From NCBI RefSeq assembly GCF_910592395.1, contig NC_088322.1, positions 12,333,431 to 12,397,430 of the forward strand: a stretch of 64,000 nucleotides of DNA. Reading direction: 5' to 3'. The notes under the pieces were generated by a model. The model did no database searches. It had not been told where the DNA came from and worked only from the letters and a program-made list of their open reading frames with translations. Below, piece after piece: positions 35,365-48,100 of the stretch. This stretch comes from Lineus longissimus. Its lineage: Eukaryota; Nemertea; Pilidiophora; Heteronemertea; Lineidae. Positions within the stretch are counted from its first letter, which is position 1, and each line of letters opens with the position of its first letter. Position numbers and translations under genes: made by a program.

Positions 35365-37083
35365 TTACTTGACGTGTGTCAATATTTCAATGTACTTGAA
35401 TGACTTCTTTCTCTTTACAAAACCTACACGTTCGACGGATGAAGTAGGTATCACCAGATCACCATTACTCTGCATCAGAATCCCTTCCTCATCACGCCGA
35501 GTTACTTTTGTTATTGCATGGACAATACCATTTACATTGAACACATTACAACACTTGGGCTTCTTTCGCGATGGATTCTGCGGAAAGCAGGCAATTGTGA
35601 TAATTTTGCACGACCTCAGCCGCATGTTTAGAAAATAAAAACACAGGATAAACATCGACTGACGTTGATAATACGTCCGCCAAATCACACCATTCCATTT
35701 ACTAAATGGGAAACTGTATTCTCTTTTGCGATTAGCCTTTGGGTAGAAGTGACGTATCGAAAAAGATGTTCCCTTCTGCCGAAATTTTAGAATATTGCCG
35801 TCATGTGTGCTATAAAAACGACCATAGTTATTTACAGTGTGCAGACGAAGCTCATTTGAAAGGTAACCATGCCCGTCCACCCAGGTTAAGTTGAATATTG
35901 TGTACGCCTTTTTTTTCCTACTTACCCAACACCCTATCAACATCTCATCCTTCAGGAAGGCTGGGTCTAAGTGAAATCGTTTCGTATAACATGGATGATT
36001 GCATGGAATAAAAATGTAGATAAATCCTCCAGAGGTTAAATCAAACAGTTTATATCTGTAGTTTTTCCTCTTCTTACGTACAATATAATCCTTGATCATC
36101 AACTTCATGCCAAACAAGTTCGTAAAAAGCTTAGCATAAAATACTTTAGGAGATATGGTTTTAATAAGCAGAAAGTGACCTTCTTCCATCCGCCGATAGA
36201 CGAATATGGTTTTCAGTATTCGCTTGTGCCGAATGTCGTGAACGAGTACGATCGAATTTGAATTTTGGTCATAAAAACATAAAAACTCGTCGTGTGCTTT
36301 TTCTAATTCGACAGAAACTGGCGGTTTGAAAAGTACCACTCCTTTTCGCTTGTACTTGAATGTGCTGATTTTGTCCTGGAAGATGGGTACAGTAGAATAT
36401 GTAGGACAGATACCTTTACGATTGACAATGCCGTCCTTAATACTATAGAGGTCGCACTATTGGGGTGGTGAGTTCTGTTGGGATGCGTATACGTAGCTTA
36501 CCTCCTTCTTCATCAACAGTCTTCAGTACACAGTTGAAATAGTCATTGGGGCGGTGCAAGCCTACATTGGAATTGGTATCATGGTAAGATATTGATATAT
36601 TCAAATAGGGAGGAAATATCAAACATACGAGATTTTGTGCTAATTCTAAGCCTCGTGAGCCCATCCAGTGTACAAGCACTTTGTTGGCCCGTGTTATTCT
36701 TTTTGCTTGATCAATATAATTTGAGAATAAATCTGTGGAGTTCAGTTCTTGAGTAGAGTTTATTTTGCTTACAATCCTGCCTAATCATACAAGTTTATTT
36801 AAAAGCTTACCCCCTTCTTTTCAAACGTCCGATACCCTGGCTTGATTCCTGCTTTCCATCCGAGCACAGCCGCCGTCTTTTCCATACAGGCTCCCATCTT
36901 ACTGCTTAGCTGACACGCTGGCCTGTCATTATCTACCATTACGCTAAACTCTAGGCAGTGGGCGACCAAGAAGCAGGCTAAAGCACATTCACGTGGAGAA
37001 CGAAGGTTGTTTTGGTAGAAATTTGATTGAAAATTCGATCCATTGATTGCATTTATTTTCTTATAATACATACCTATCATTTT
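35365..37083 (-). CDS. Unknown protein gene, copy A: PAN/apple-like exon plus 364-codon exon
   Basis: Unknown function. The last exon, 36456 down to 35365, follows an acceptor-like CCAATAG and reads CDLYSIKDGIVNRKG onward for 363 residues: basic, many aromatic residues, strands such as FLCFYDQNSNSIVLVHDI and FDLTSGGFIYIFIP. This could be a beta-rich or propeller-like fold, but I recognise no family. The upstream exon (about 37083 to 36811, donor GTAAGC at 36810) has the PAN/apple pattern: ECALACF...CLEFSV...ACQLSSK...C. Joining this exon (phase 0) directly to the long exon (phase 0) keeps frame. A further open stretch between them (36780-36502) has good splice signals but wrong phase (1-1). 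There is no clear signal peptide, so the true 5' exon may be missing. Confidence 0.6.
36502..36780 (-). CDS. Possible alternative exon between PAN exon and long exon (copy A)
   Basis: Open through KINSTQELNSTDLFSNYI and VLVHWMGSRGLELAQNLV, with an acceptor-like TATGATTAG at its start and a strong donor GGAG|GTAAGC at its end. Both borders are phase 1, which cannot fit into the phase-0 intron around it without a shift. The two duplicate copies differ here at two codons, both replacement changes. It may be a decaying exon, an exon of another transcript, or chance. Confidence 0.3.
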
Positions 37084-37119
37084 TGCTGTCTAGGATAGGC
37101 TAGTTCAGCAAACGCATCA

Positions 37120-37262
37120 GTTGCACTGGTATAACTTGCATTCAGTCTGGCATTAGTTGCATGCACTAGTAACTGGCATTAGTTGCATTCAGTCTGGCAT
37201 TAGTTGCATACACTAATAACTGGCATTAGTTGCACTACATGTAGTAACTGGCATATGGTATG
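37120..37262. repeat. Short tandem repeat upstream of the PAN gene, copy A
   Basis: 'ctggcattagttgcat' recurs four to five times in an irregular array of about 25-64 bp spacing. The same array sits at 45040-45182 in unit 2. It is directly upstream of the minus-strand gene, so a promoter role is conceivable but unproven. Confidence 0.8.
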
Positions 37263-40200
37263 CGAGAACGTAAACTAAGATAAGAATATTTGCAAATGTA
37301 GTAGGAATTAATGTCCCTCGGTGAAGAATGTCGTGCCCTTTTGCCCATTGACAAATTAAGGTCAATAGCTATTGAGACCAATGCCATAACCTCTGCTAAA
37401 AGACGTACAAAATACTTAATCCTAGTAACAGTTTTGCTGCTATTCTAACTGTTCCTCGGAAAGAAATTTTCATATCGGTGTTTCTCATTAGTATCCATTG
37501 TAATACTATAACATACTCATTGTGAGCATTTATCAAGTTCATCACTATGCACCCTAGATACTGAATGAAATGTATCTGGTGGTTTATAATGACGAGCACA
37601 ATAAACGTTCGGCCATTCGTGCACATAGTAATTAAAACTGAAATTTATCTATCGCTTAATTAAAAGTTTAAAATTCTACTAGTATCAGCTAAACAGTAAT
37701 AGGCAGAACGTACAAAGGTTATGATAAACATAACATGAGAGATCAGCTTGGTTCTCCCTGTAAAGCTTTCATCTTAAGATCGATCCAGCGCTTTTTCCCT
37801 GAAAGCACTTACCGACCGAGTGATTTCATCCATGCATTCGGTAGATGATACAAAAATGTCTTCATGCTTTGACTATAAATGCCGGGAGACAGGTTTGAAT
37901 GTAAAGACTCTCTGAATTCCTTGCCCAGATATCATAAGATGGACAAATCGGACATGCATGTTAAGCGTTCAGATCTTTGAACAGATAAAAACAAAAATGC
38001 CACTTTGAGGCACATGGTGACGTCCGGGATAACTTCCTTTTAATGTTAACTTGTGTGGTGCCAAAAGGTAGAGTTAGGTGTCTATTCCTCATCTTGGTCA
38101 AAAGCGATGTCAACTTCCGCCAAATTGAATGTCGTATTGATGGCGCTGCATCCAACGTCTGTTTGTCTTCGGCAATTTGCAAACATTTCAATCCCTGGCT
38201 TCTACGTGGGAGCTGACCGACGCCTATCGTCTTCCATGCAATAACACATCTTCGTTTCATCTGATGACTATCATGAAGTAGAATGAAAAAACGATTCTGA
38301 TTTGAATTAAGACATTGTTCTGAAAATTCAATGAGCATGTTGTTACATCTAGCTAAAAAAGGGATTAGGCAGTATCGATTGTGTTGTAAAGGTAAATCCA
38401 TCAATATACATCGATTGTCAATCCAAATCTTTTCATTAGGCAGGTTTCGATATACTAAATTTTTTATTTTACATACACATGTTGGATATTATTTACTATT
38501 TACCTGTGGTACAGAAGCCCACATGTTTAAAAAGAAGAAGTAACGAACCATCCCTCCCGTTGACGCTAAGCTACTTAGCAGCATTCGATGCCGTCTACCC
38601 AAACACCCGGGTGGCATGTAGTAGATTTCTTATCTTTTTCGCCAATATATTATACTCCCAATGGACAATGCGTATCATCTTCTCTGTCTTCTAGAAAATA
38701 ATTTAAACCTTTGTTTATTCCCGAGATCATCCAAGCTACTGTCACATCCTGGGTATCCCCTCCGGACTGGCGCGTGTAATAAAAACCACAAAGCTAATTG
38801 GCTCGGAAACAAAACAGTAGCCGTACCATTGCTTTCCTGTTAAGATCAGCCGAAAGGATTGTTTTAAGGCGTGAAACCATGATGATAGTTCTGAGAGATT
38901 TGTCATCTGACGCTCTCACATAAGTTAAATTTCGTCCATTTTCACTCCAAACCTCTCGAACATATCTCAAGTTACCGTAGCGATGTAGACTTAAGAACAA
39001 AAGGTTTCGGTTGTTGATCATGTTTAACAAACTTGTCGAAACAATTTAATCTGCTGACTTGCCCGCAAAACTGTCCTTTGAGCAACTTTAAATGTGATAC
39101 ATGACTGTGCAATTGTCCTGGGCATATAGCCTGCATGATGAACAACGCAATGACGTTCGCACAGTTTGCATTATGGCAGCGAAACTCAGATGATACAATG
39201 TAGTTCCGCTTTCGTTGGGACATTGTATCAGCACGCCCTACAGGCGAGGCGCGAAAGCATTCTCGACACGCCGGCCTCCTACAAAATATTGCAATATGGC
39301 AAAATATCGCGATGAAGTCTCCTTAAAAAGAAACATTACAGATGGCAGTAAAGTTCGATACAGAAAAATCAAGAAAGTCTCTGCAGTGGTTGGGATGGTT
39401 CGAACAGCTGTCCAGTTCCCACCAACTCCCTCTCCCATCCCACCGCTATCATCTTGTCACAAGTACCCCAGGAGTGGTTGTCCAATGAAACATTTATTCC
39501 AGGGAGCAATTCATATTGCGCATGTGTAAAGAGACCTAAGGAGCACTGCTGAGGATTCCGCTACTACGGTGTAAAAGGAGTCCGTGTTCCAGTGGAACAG
39601 GGTCCAACCTCTTGTTCAATTATAGTGTAAGCTATACACCTTTCCAGAAATGGGGCGCTGAGTGTCCGAAATAGTGATAATCGTAAGGGGAAACTAGGTC
39701 TTATGGTGGGGGGACAGAGGAGATAGTCATGGTTGACCAACACACTTGAATGCCTTTAATGACGGACAAGGGGGAAAAAGTTAGTTCCAGTGCAAGCCAC
39801 CAATTTCGGGAAGCATGTATAGCGGCCAAGCATTGTACAAATGACTTTTAAACAATTGCATTATATTCAATGCAGTACTGATAGGTGGGTCTAGGTTATC
39901 TGAAAGCAACGTGGTAGACGGTCATGACGATATCGGAACTGTTCCTATATCAATGTTTCTGGCGCAATATAGAACTGGTGTTTTTTATTTGGCTGCAAAA
40001 CCTCTATAGTTCCCTATAAACGAGGAGACGAAATAGAATAGGAAACTGAAAAGAGTTCTATATACCTTCACAGACTGTTGACAGTCTGTGTTGACCTTTG
40101 GAAAGAAGTTTTGGCCCAATAATATTTCGCAGATTTGATGATTCAGTTTCTGTGATTATCGTCCAATAATTCTGAGAGCGGAAGTAGTAGTGGATTGAGA

Positions 40201-40510
40201 AAGAGGAGCGGCCAATTGATGAAGCCATCTAATCGCCTCATCTAGTATTGAAGGATCCACTGTTTTCCCGACCATCCCACGCAGTAATCGAAGTTGTTAC
40301 TTGGGGTGTGCCATTTGGCAGCTTGAGTGGCAGTGTCAGTGTCCTGGGGCAAAAATCCCAGATTCTGACTGTACCCATCAATCAATTATGCAGAGGTATT
40401 TAATAATGCATACATTCTTACACCCTTTGAGAGCCAAAAATGATTTAAATCACTCCATCATAACTTTGGTTACTATTAACGGTTCATTAAAAAAAGCATA
40501 ATTCTGATGA
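37263..40510. other. Non-coding flank of unit 1
   Basis: Contains short open frames only. The plus-strand frame 39215-39529 persists in unit 2, but with two replacement and one silent difference, so shows no coding constraint. No RNA gene or element recognised. Confidence 0.6.
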
Positions 40511-40940
40511 TGTAATGAGTCCTTCACGATATCGTTTGGCCACATGGCCGCTTGTCATGAGCAAGTTGCCTTAAGTGGATGGATGCTATATCGGTCTGTA
40601 TGGGAGCCATGCCCAACCTGTTTGGACTCGACACGGTTGCCTGCAGGGCCGGACGTATGGTGCCCTTTTGTCGGTCAGTGCCGTCCGTGTCAGGATTTGA
40701 TCCTGCTTGAGCAGAGGCGGGCAATGACCCTCTAATCAAGCGGGACGTCTGGCAGAGTCTATTTTGCACAGGACATGGCCCAAAATTGGCCATCATGGTC
40801 ATGATCCAATGTCAAGAGGGTGCCGAATAATAGGCTTACTGAATGAACAGAACCGACGGTAAGGAACTGGACCCACTGAAGACAAAAAATGAAAGTCATA
40901 TGCCCTCTTGTTATTGGAGTTTTCAACACTTTTTCTTCAG

Positions 40941-42843
40941 GCGATCAATTGCTATCACGGCTTGGCCGCACTGGGTGAATCCTTAGGCGACACCACCATG
41001 AAACACGTGGGCCAACTGATGCTGGCCACTGAGATTCGATCGGTCAGGGAGTACTGGCATGTCAGGGCCCATAATAGACATATATTCCCTCCAATCCTCC
41101 AAGGTATGAGTTGACAAAGAGTTTGTCTTTGTCAAAAGTTCAAATACCATGAGTTGTCGTTGCAGAGTTTTAGATGTACGTTAATTGCCACTTTAGTTAA
41201 AATCAGGTTAATACATATTCTCCGATTTGTTGTCTTACCATCTTGGAAGAGTTGGCGGCGAAGTCTGAATGTTTCATTAACAGCCTGCTGCTGATTCCGT
41301 TGTTTATGTTGTTGGCCTACACGCAGGCATGCCTTGGCTCTGGAGAACAGTCTCACACTTTATACACGTAGAGTAATGACTGCTAGAGATACCAAAATCC
41401 TTATTATGGGAAGGCCAAATGCCTTTTCACGATCTTGCAACATTATTATGTTATCTCTCATGGTTCCCTGGACATACCTCTGCAAGTTACGACTTCAAAA
41501 GCTGCGTGCACATGCCTACATTACTGTTGTAGATGGCAATCTTGGTTAACACTACAACTTCTGGGCGAATTGTATTTAGCATTCTTCATTCTCTCCATTC
41601 TGACAGGTTACGGAACTATCGGCCAACTTGCCGAAGATGCTATTTTCTACTACACCCTGAACTGGCCGTGCTGGCCTTACGAATTCCCCATGAGGCACGC
41701 ATGTCTGGTGGGAATACAGCTCATTCCAGTCATGTCCGTCTCCAACCTTTTTATGGATTACGTAAGTTAATACATGTATATATAATCATCGCCAACCCAA
41801 AGAAGATAATTTTGTTGGTAATCCTTAAGGAAGAAATCTTATTGTTTTATTCAACATAAAATAGACAACTTCAGAGTGAACATTTTCGAGCGGTTCGAGG
41901 GTATTTCAAATGAACCAATTGAATCAGAGGTTACATTTACGTTTGATTTGATGAGTGTTTTGCATCCCCGGAGCGCGATACATGTAGCTTGGTGATTGGA
42001 GCTCAATCATTGACACGTCGATTTTAGTTCCTTCTCCTTTCACAGTCACTGTGATGTGTTGCTTAACCAATGCCCAGGACGGACCTTGTTCGCTCTAATA
42101 TACTTATCTAAACATTTGTTGAAAGCCAGACGCATGCAGCTAGTTTGCTTTTCGTCGGATATTCGTACCATTACAGAAATGCTTTCTTGTTGCAGGAATG
42201 GGCATCCAGTGTCAAGGACGTGTGCACCTGGGCCAACAACCCTTGGTCGGCACCAGGCGCGGATAAGGTGGCTCCCTCTATACTCAAACCAGTCAGTACG
42301 GTATGTTTCCTTCAATTCGGGTGTCCATATCGGGCATGTTAACATACAATGTAGCTGAATCATTTTGCAATAAACCTTATTAATCTGCCCCAAAGCAACG
42401 CATTATGCATGTAAGAGGCAAGATTTTGCGTCGGTATAGTGTGTAGTATATTGATGAAGTTGCATGTCCATGATCAGTCTTGATCGAGTGTCACAAGTCA
42501 GTCATGTTCAGAAAGGGGAAAGTTGACTTGGCTGGTAGCACACGAAGAGACCTGTTTTGTGCCGAACATTTGTTAGTGTCATTTGTGTCTACGACAGCTC
42601 CTGTACATGAATGTAAACTTTCCTATTACATTTATAGTTTCACAACACGTTTAACCTTATTCTGTGTATGTATTTTGATCTCGTTTCTAGGGTTGGGGCG
42701 CCTTCTGTCATTCCATAACATCCCAGTTAGGAGGCCAGCACCGCACTGATGCCGCAAACTATATCAGGGACAGAAACTACGGAGAGATGGTCGGAGGTTC
42801 CGGGGTAGCCAGTACACTTCTTTATATCTACGGCTCTACCTAG
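40941..42843 (+). pseudogene. 5'-truncated copy of the GH81 gene (exons 12-15 only)
   Basis: Exons 40941-41103, 41607-41761, 42196-42300 and 42691-42843 equal exons 12-15 of the full gene, with AATAAA at 42857-42862. No start exon, signal peptide or catalytic NDHHFH/ESSSE motif is present in this unit, so it cannot make an active enzyme by itself. The exons could still serve as alternative 3' exons for a transcript reading through from 32475, and the protein would be the same. Confidence 0.9.
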
Positions 42844-43284
42844 ATAAATTTTCTTCAATAAATATATCTCTTTCCACCAAATTTCCTTTTTGTCTTTATT
42901 TGAGACGAAATACACTGTAGAAACACTGTTTATAAGACATCGATAGAGACTTATACAACCGATTTCATTTTAATAGAGAAGTACATGTACATTGTACATG
43001 TAGATGTAGATATTATACTCCCAGTCTTGTGCAGAGGTTGTAACAGGTTTGGCTCCGAAACCCTTGTCGGTAGAGAGAGGTGGCCCCGGCCAAGTGGTTT
43101 CCTTCAATGGACATTTGTAGTTTCTTCTGCACCTCCTTGGGCTGCCCATGTATCCTTCCTTTATTCTAGCCTAATAGTTTTCGACAATACGAGAGGCAAA
43201 ATACGAAGAGCATTAAAATGTCAATATGCCTTGACAGGGAGAATAAATAACAAATTAAATGATATATCATTTTACCATAGCTTT

Positions 43285-45003
43285 TTACTTGACGTGTGTC
43301 AATATTTCAGTGTACTTGAATGACTTCTTTCTCTTTACAAAACCTACACGTTCGACAGATGAAGTAGGTATCACCAGATCACCATTACTCTGCATCAGAA
43401 TCCCTTCCTCATCTCGCCGAGTTACTTTTGTTATTGCATGGACAATACCATTTACATTGAACACATTACAACACTTGGGCTTCTTTCGCGATGGATTCTG
43501 CGGAAAGCAGGCAATTGTGATAATTTTGCACGACCTCAGCCGCATGTTTAGAAAATAGAAACACAGAATAAACATCGACTGACGTTGATAATACGTCCGC
43601 CAAATCACACCATTCCATTTACTAAATGGGAAACTGTATTCTCTTTTGCGATTAGCCTTTGGGTAGAAGTGACGTATCGAAAAAGATGTGCCCTTCTGCC
43701 GAAATTTTAGAATATTGCCATCATGTGTGCTATAAAAACGACCATAGTTATTTACAGTATGCAGACGAAGCTCATTTGAAAGATAACCATGCCCGTCCAC
43801 CCAGGTTAAGTTGAATATTGTGTACGCCTTTTTTTTCCTACTTACCCAACACCCTATCAACATATCATCCTTCAGGAAGGCTGGGTCTAAGTGAAATCGT
43901 TTCGTATAACATGGATGATTGCGTGGAATAAAAATGTAGATAAACCCACCAGAGGTTAAATCAAACAGTTTATATCTGTAGTTTTTCCTCTTCTTACGTA
44001 CAATAAAATCCTTGATCATTAACTTCATGCCAAACAAGTTCGTAAAAAGCTTAGCATAAAATACTTTAGGAGATATGGTTTTAACAAGTAGAAAGTGACC
44101 TTCTTCCATCCGCCGATAGACGAATATAGTTTTCAGTATTCGCTTGTGCCGAATGTCGTGAACGAGTACGATCGAATTTGAATTTTGGTCATAAAAACAT
44201 AAAAACTCGTCGTGTGCTTTTTCTAATTCGACAGAAACTGGCGGTTTGAAAAGTACCACTCCTTTTCGCTTGTACTTGAATGTGCTGATTTTGTCCTGGA
44301 AGATGGGTACAGTAGAATATGTAGGACAGACACCTTTACGATTGACAATGCCGTCCTTAATACTATAGAGGTCGCACTATTAGGGTGGTGAGTTCTGTTG
44401 GGATGCGTATACGTAGCTTACCTCCTTCTTCATCAACAGTCTTCAGTACACAGTTGAAATAGTTATTGGGGCGGTGCAAGCCTACATTGGAATTGGTATC
44501 ATGGTAAGATATTGATATATTCAAACAGGGAGGAAATATCAAACATACGAGATTTTGTGCTAATTCTAAGCCTCGTGAGCCCATCCAGTGTACAAGCACT
44601 TTGTTGGCCCGTGTTATTCTTTTTGCTTGATCAATATAATTTGAGAATAAATCTGTGGAGTTCAGTTCTTGAGTAGAGTTTATTTTGCTTACAATCCTGC
44701 CTAATCATACAAGTTTATTTAAAAGCTTACCCCCTTCTTTTCAAACGTCCGATACCCTGGCTTGATTCCTGCTTTCCATCCGAGCACAGCCGCCGTCTTT
44801 TCCATACAGGCTCCCATCTTACTGCTTAGCTGACACGCTGGCCTGTCATTATCTACCATTACGCTAAACTCTAGGCAGTGGGCGACCAAGAAGCAGGCTA
44901 AAGCACATTCCCGTGGAGAACGAAGGTTGTTTTGGTAGAAATTTGATTGAAAATTCGATCCATTGATTGCATTTATTTTCTTATAATACATACCTATCAT
45001 TTT
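43285..45003 (-). CDS. Unknown protein gene, copy B: PAN/apple-like exon plus 364-codon exon
   Basis: Second copy, with long exon 44376-43285 and PAN exon about 45003-44731. It is fully open in the same frame as copy A. I count 19 base differences over the long exon: 13 silent and 6 replacing (five after the first valine of the 324-residue part plus one Ile/Val near the exon start). The PAN exon has one silent difference. Gene structure and doubts are as for copy A, including the phase-1 stretch at 44422-44700. Confidence 0.6.
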
Positions 45004-45039
45004 TGCTGTCTAGGATAGGCTAGTTCAGCAAACGCATCA

Positions 45040-45182
45040 GTTGCACTGGTATAACTTGCATTCAGTCTGGCATTAGTTGCATGCACTAGTAACTGGCATT
45101 AGTTGCATTCAGTCTGGCATTAGTTGCATACACTAATAACTGGCATTAGTTGCACTACATGTAGTAACTGGCATATGGTATG
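45040..45182. repeat. Short tandem repeat upstream of the PAN gene, copy B
   Basis: Counterpart of 37120-37262, essentially unchanged. Confidence 0.8.
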
Positions 45183-48100
45183 CGAGAACGTAAACTAAGA
45201 TCAGAATACAATGTATTTGCAAATGTAGTAGGAATTAATGTCCCTCTGTGAAGAATGTCGTGCCCTTTTGCTCATTGACAAATTAAGGTCAATAGCTATT
45301 GAGACCAATGCCATAACCTCTGCTAAAAGACGTACAAAATACTTAATCCTAGTAACAGTTTTGCTGCTATTCTAACTGTTCCTCGGAAAGAACTTTTCAT
45401 ATCGGTGTTTCTCATTAGTATCCAATGTAATACTATAACATACTCATTGTGAGCATTTATCAAGTTCATCACTATGCACCCTAGATACTGAATGAAATGT
45501 ATCTGGTGGTTTATAATGACGAGCACAATAAACGTTCGGCCATTCGTGCACATAGTAATTAAAACTGAAATTTATATCTATCGCTTAATTAAAAATTTAA
45601 AATTCTACTAGTATCAGGTAAACAGTAATAGGCAGAACGTACAAAGGTTATGATAAACATAACATGAGAGATCAGCTTGGTTCTCCCTGTAAAGCTTTCA
45701 TCTTAAGATCGATCCAGCGCTTTTTCCCTGAAAGCACTTACCGACCGAGTGATTTCATCCATGCATTCGGTAGATGATACAAAAATGTCTTCATGCTTAG
45801 ACTCTAAATGCCGGGAGACAGGTTTGAATGTAAAGACGCTCTGAATTCCTTGCCCAGATATCATAAGATGGACAAATCGGACATACATGTTAAGCGTTCA
45901 GACCTTTGAACAGATAAAAACAAAAATGCCACTTTGAGGCACATGGTGACGTCATTTCGCAGAAGCCAATCAAATGTCGGTATGACTTTCCCGCAGCCTT
46001 CTGTTCCGGGATAACTTCTTTTAAATGTTAACTTGTGTAGTGCCAAAAGGTCGAGTTAGTGACCACGATATATCGAATAAAACCAGCATATTGAACTGTG
46101 ATCTTCCTCAAAGGTGTCTATTCCTCATCTTGGTCAAAAGCCGATGTCAACTTCCGCCAAATTGAATGTCGTATTGATGGCGCTGCATCCAACGTCTGTT
46201 TGTCTTCGGCAATTTGGAAACATTTCAATCCCTGGCTTCTACGTGGGAGCTGACCGACGCCTATCGTCTTCCATGCAATATTAACACATCTTCGTTTCAT
46301 CTGATGACTATCATGAAGTAGAATGAAAAACGATTCTGATTTGAATTAAGACATTGTTCTGAAAATTCAATGAGCATGTTGTTACATCTAGCTAAAAAGG
46401 GATGAGGCAGTATCGATTGTTTTGTAAAGGTAAATCCATCAATATACATCGATTGTCAATCCAAATCTTTTCATTAGGCAGGTTTCGAAATACTAAATTT
46501 TTTATTTTACATACACATGTTGGATATTATTTACTATTTACCTGTGGTACAGAAGCCCACATGTTTAAAAAGAAGAAGTAACGAACCATCCCTCCCCGTT
46601 GACGCTAAGCTACTTAGCAGCATTCGATGCCGTCTACCCAAACACCCGGGTGGCATGAAGTAGATTTCTTATCTTTTTCGCCAATATATTATACTCCCAG
46701 TGGACAATGCGTATCATCTTCTCTGTCTTCTAGAAAATAATTTAAACCTTGGTTTATTCCCGAGATCATCCAAGCTACTGTCACATCCTGGGTATCCCCT
46801 CCGGACTGGCGCGTGTAATAAAAACCACAAAGCTAATTGGCTCGGAAACAAAACAGTCGCCGTACCATTGCTTTCCTGTTAAGATCAGCCGAAAGGATTG
46901 TTTTAAGGAGTGAAACCATGATGATAGTTCTGAGAGATTTGTCATCTGACGCTCTCACATATTAAGTTAAATTTCGTCCATTTTCACTCCAAACCTCTCA
47001 AACATTATCTCAAGTTACCGTAGCGATGTAGACTTAAGAACACAAGGATTCCGTTGTTGATCATGTTTAATAAACTTGTCGAAACAATTTAATCTGCTGA
47101 CTTCCCCGAAAAGCTGTCCTTTGAGCAACTTTAAATGTGATACATGTACTGTGCAATTGTCCTGGGCATATAGCCTGCATGATGAACAACGTAATGACGC
47201 TCGCACAGTTTGCATGATGGCAGCGACATTCAGATGATACAATGCAGTTCCATTTTCGTTGGGACATTGTACCAGCACGCCCTACAGGCGAGGCGCAAAA
47301 GCATTCTCGACACGCCGGCCTCCTACAAAATATTGCAATATGGCAAAATATCGCGATGAAGTCTCCTTAAAAAGAAACATTACAGATGGCAGTAAAGTTC
47401 GATACAGAAAAATCAAGAAAGTCTCTGCAGTGGTTGGGATGGTTCGAACAGCTGTCCAGTTCCCACCAACTCCCTCTCCCATCCCACCGCTATCATCTTG
47501 TCACAAGTACCCCAGGAGTGGTTGTCCAATGAAACATTTATTCCAGGGAGTAATTCATATTGCGCATGTGTAAAGAGACCTATGGAGCACTGCTGAGGAT
47601 TCCGCTACGGTGTAAAAGGAGTCCGTGTTCCAGTGGAACAGGGTCCAACCTCTTGTTCAATTATAGTGTAAGCTATAAACCTTTCCAGAAATGGGGCGCT
47701 GAGTGTCCGAAATAGTGATAATCGTAAGGGGAAACTAGGTCTTATGGTGGAGGGACAAAGGAGATAGTCATGGTTGACCAACACACTTGAATGCCTTTAA
47801 TGACGGTTAAAAGTTAGTTCCAGTGCAAGCCACCAATTTCGGGAAGCATGTATAGCGGCCAAGCATTGTACAAATGACTTTTAAACAATTGCATTATATT
47901 CAATGCAGTACTGATAGGTGGGTCTAGGTTATCTGAAAGCAACGTGGTAGACGGCCATGACGATATCGGAACTGTTCCTATATCAATGTTTGTGGCGCAA
48001 TATAGAACTGGTGTTTTTTATTTGGCTGCAAAACCTCTATGGTTCCCTATAAACGATGAGAGGAAATAAAATAGGAAACTGAAAAGAGTTCTATATACCT

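Larger units (their letters stand above)
32592..40510. repeat. Tandem duplication, unit 1 (7919 bp)
   Basis: Starts at 'tgtaatgagtccttcacg' inside the GH81 intron after exon 11 and ends at 'ctgatga' where unit 2 starts at once. It carries GH81 exons 12-15, the minus-strand PAN gene copy A, and non-coding flank. The junction shares about one base with both ends, so there is no long homology at the breakpoint. Confidence 0.95.

Noticed and set aside
39215-39529. 104-codon frame conserved in both duplicate units (also 47259-47573)
   Set aside because: Differences between copies are mostly replacing, and persistence is explained by recent duplication.
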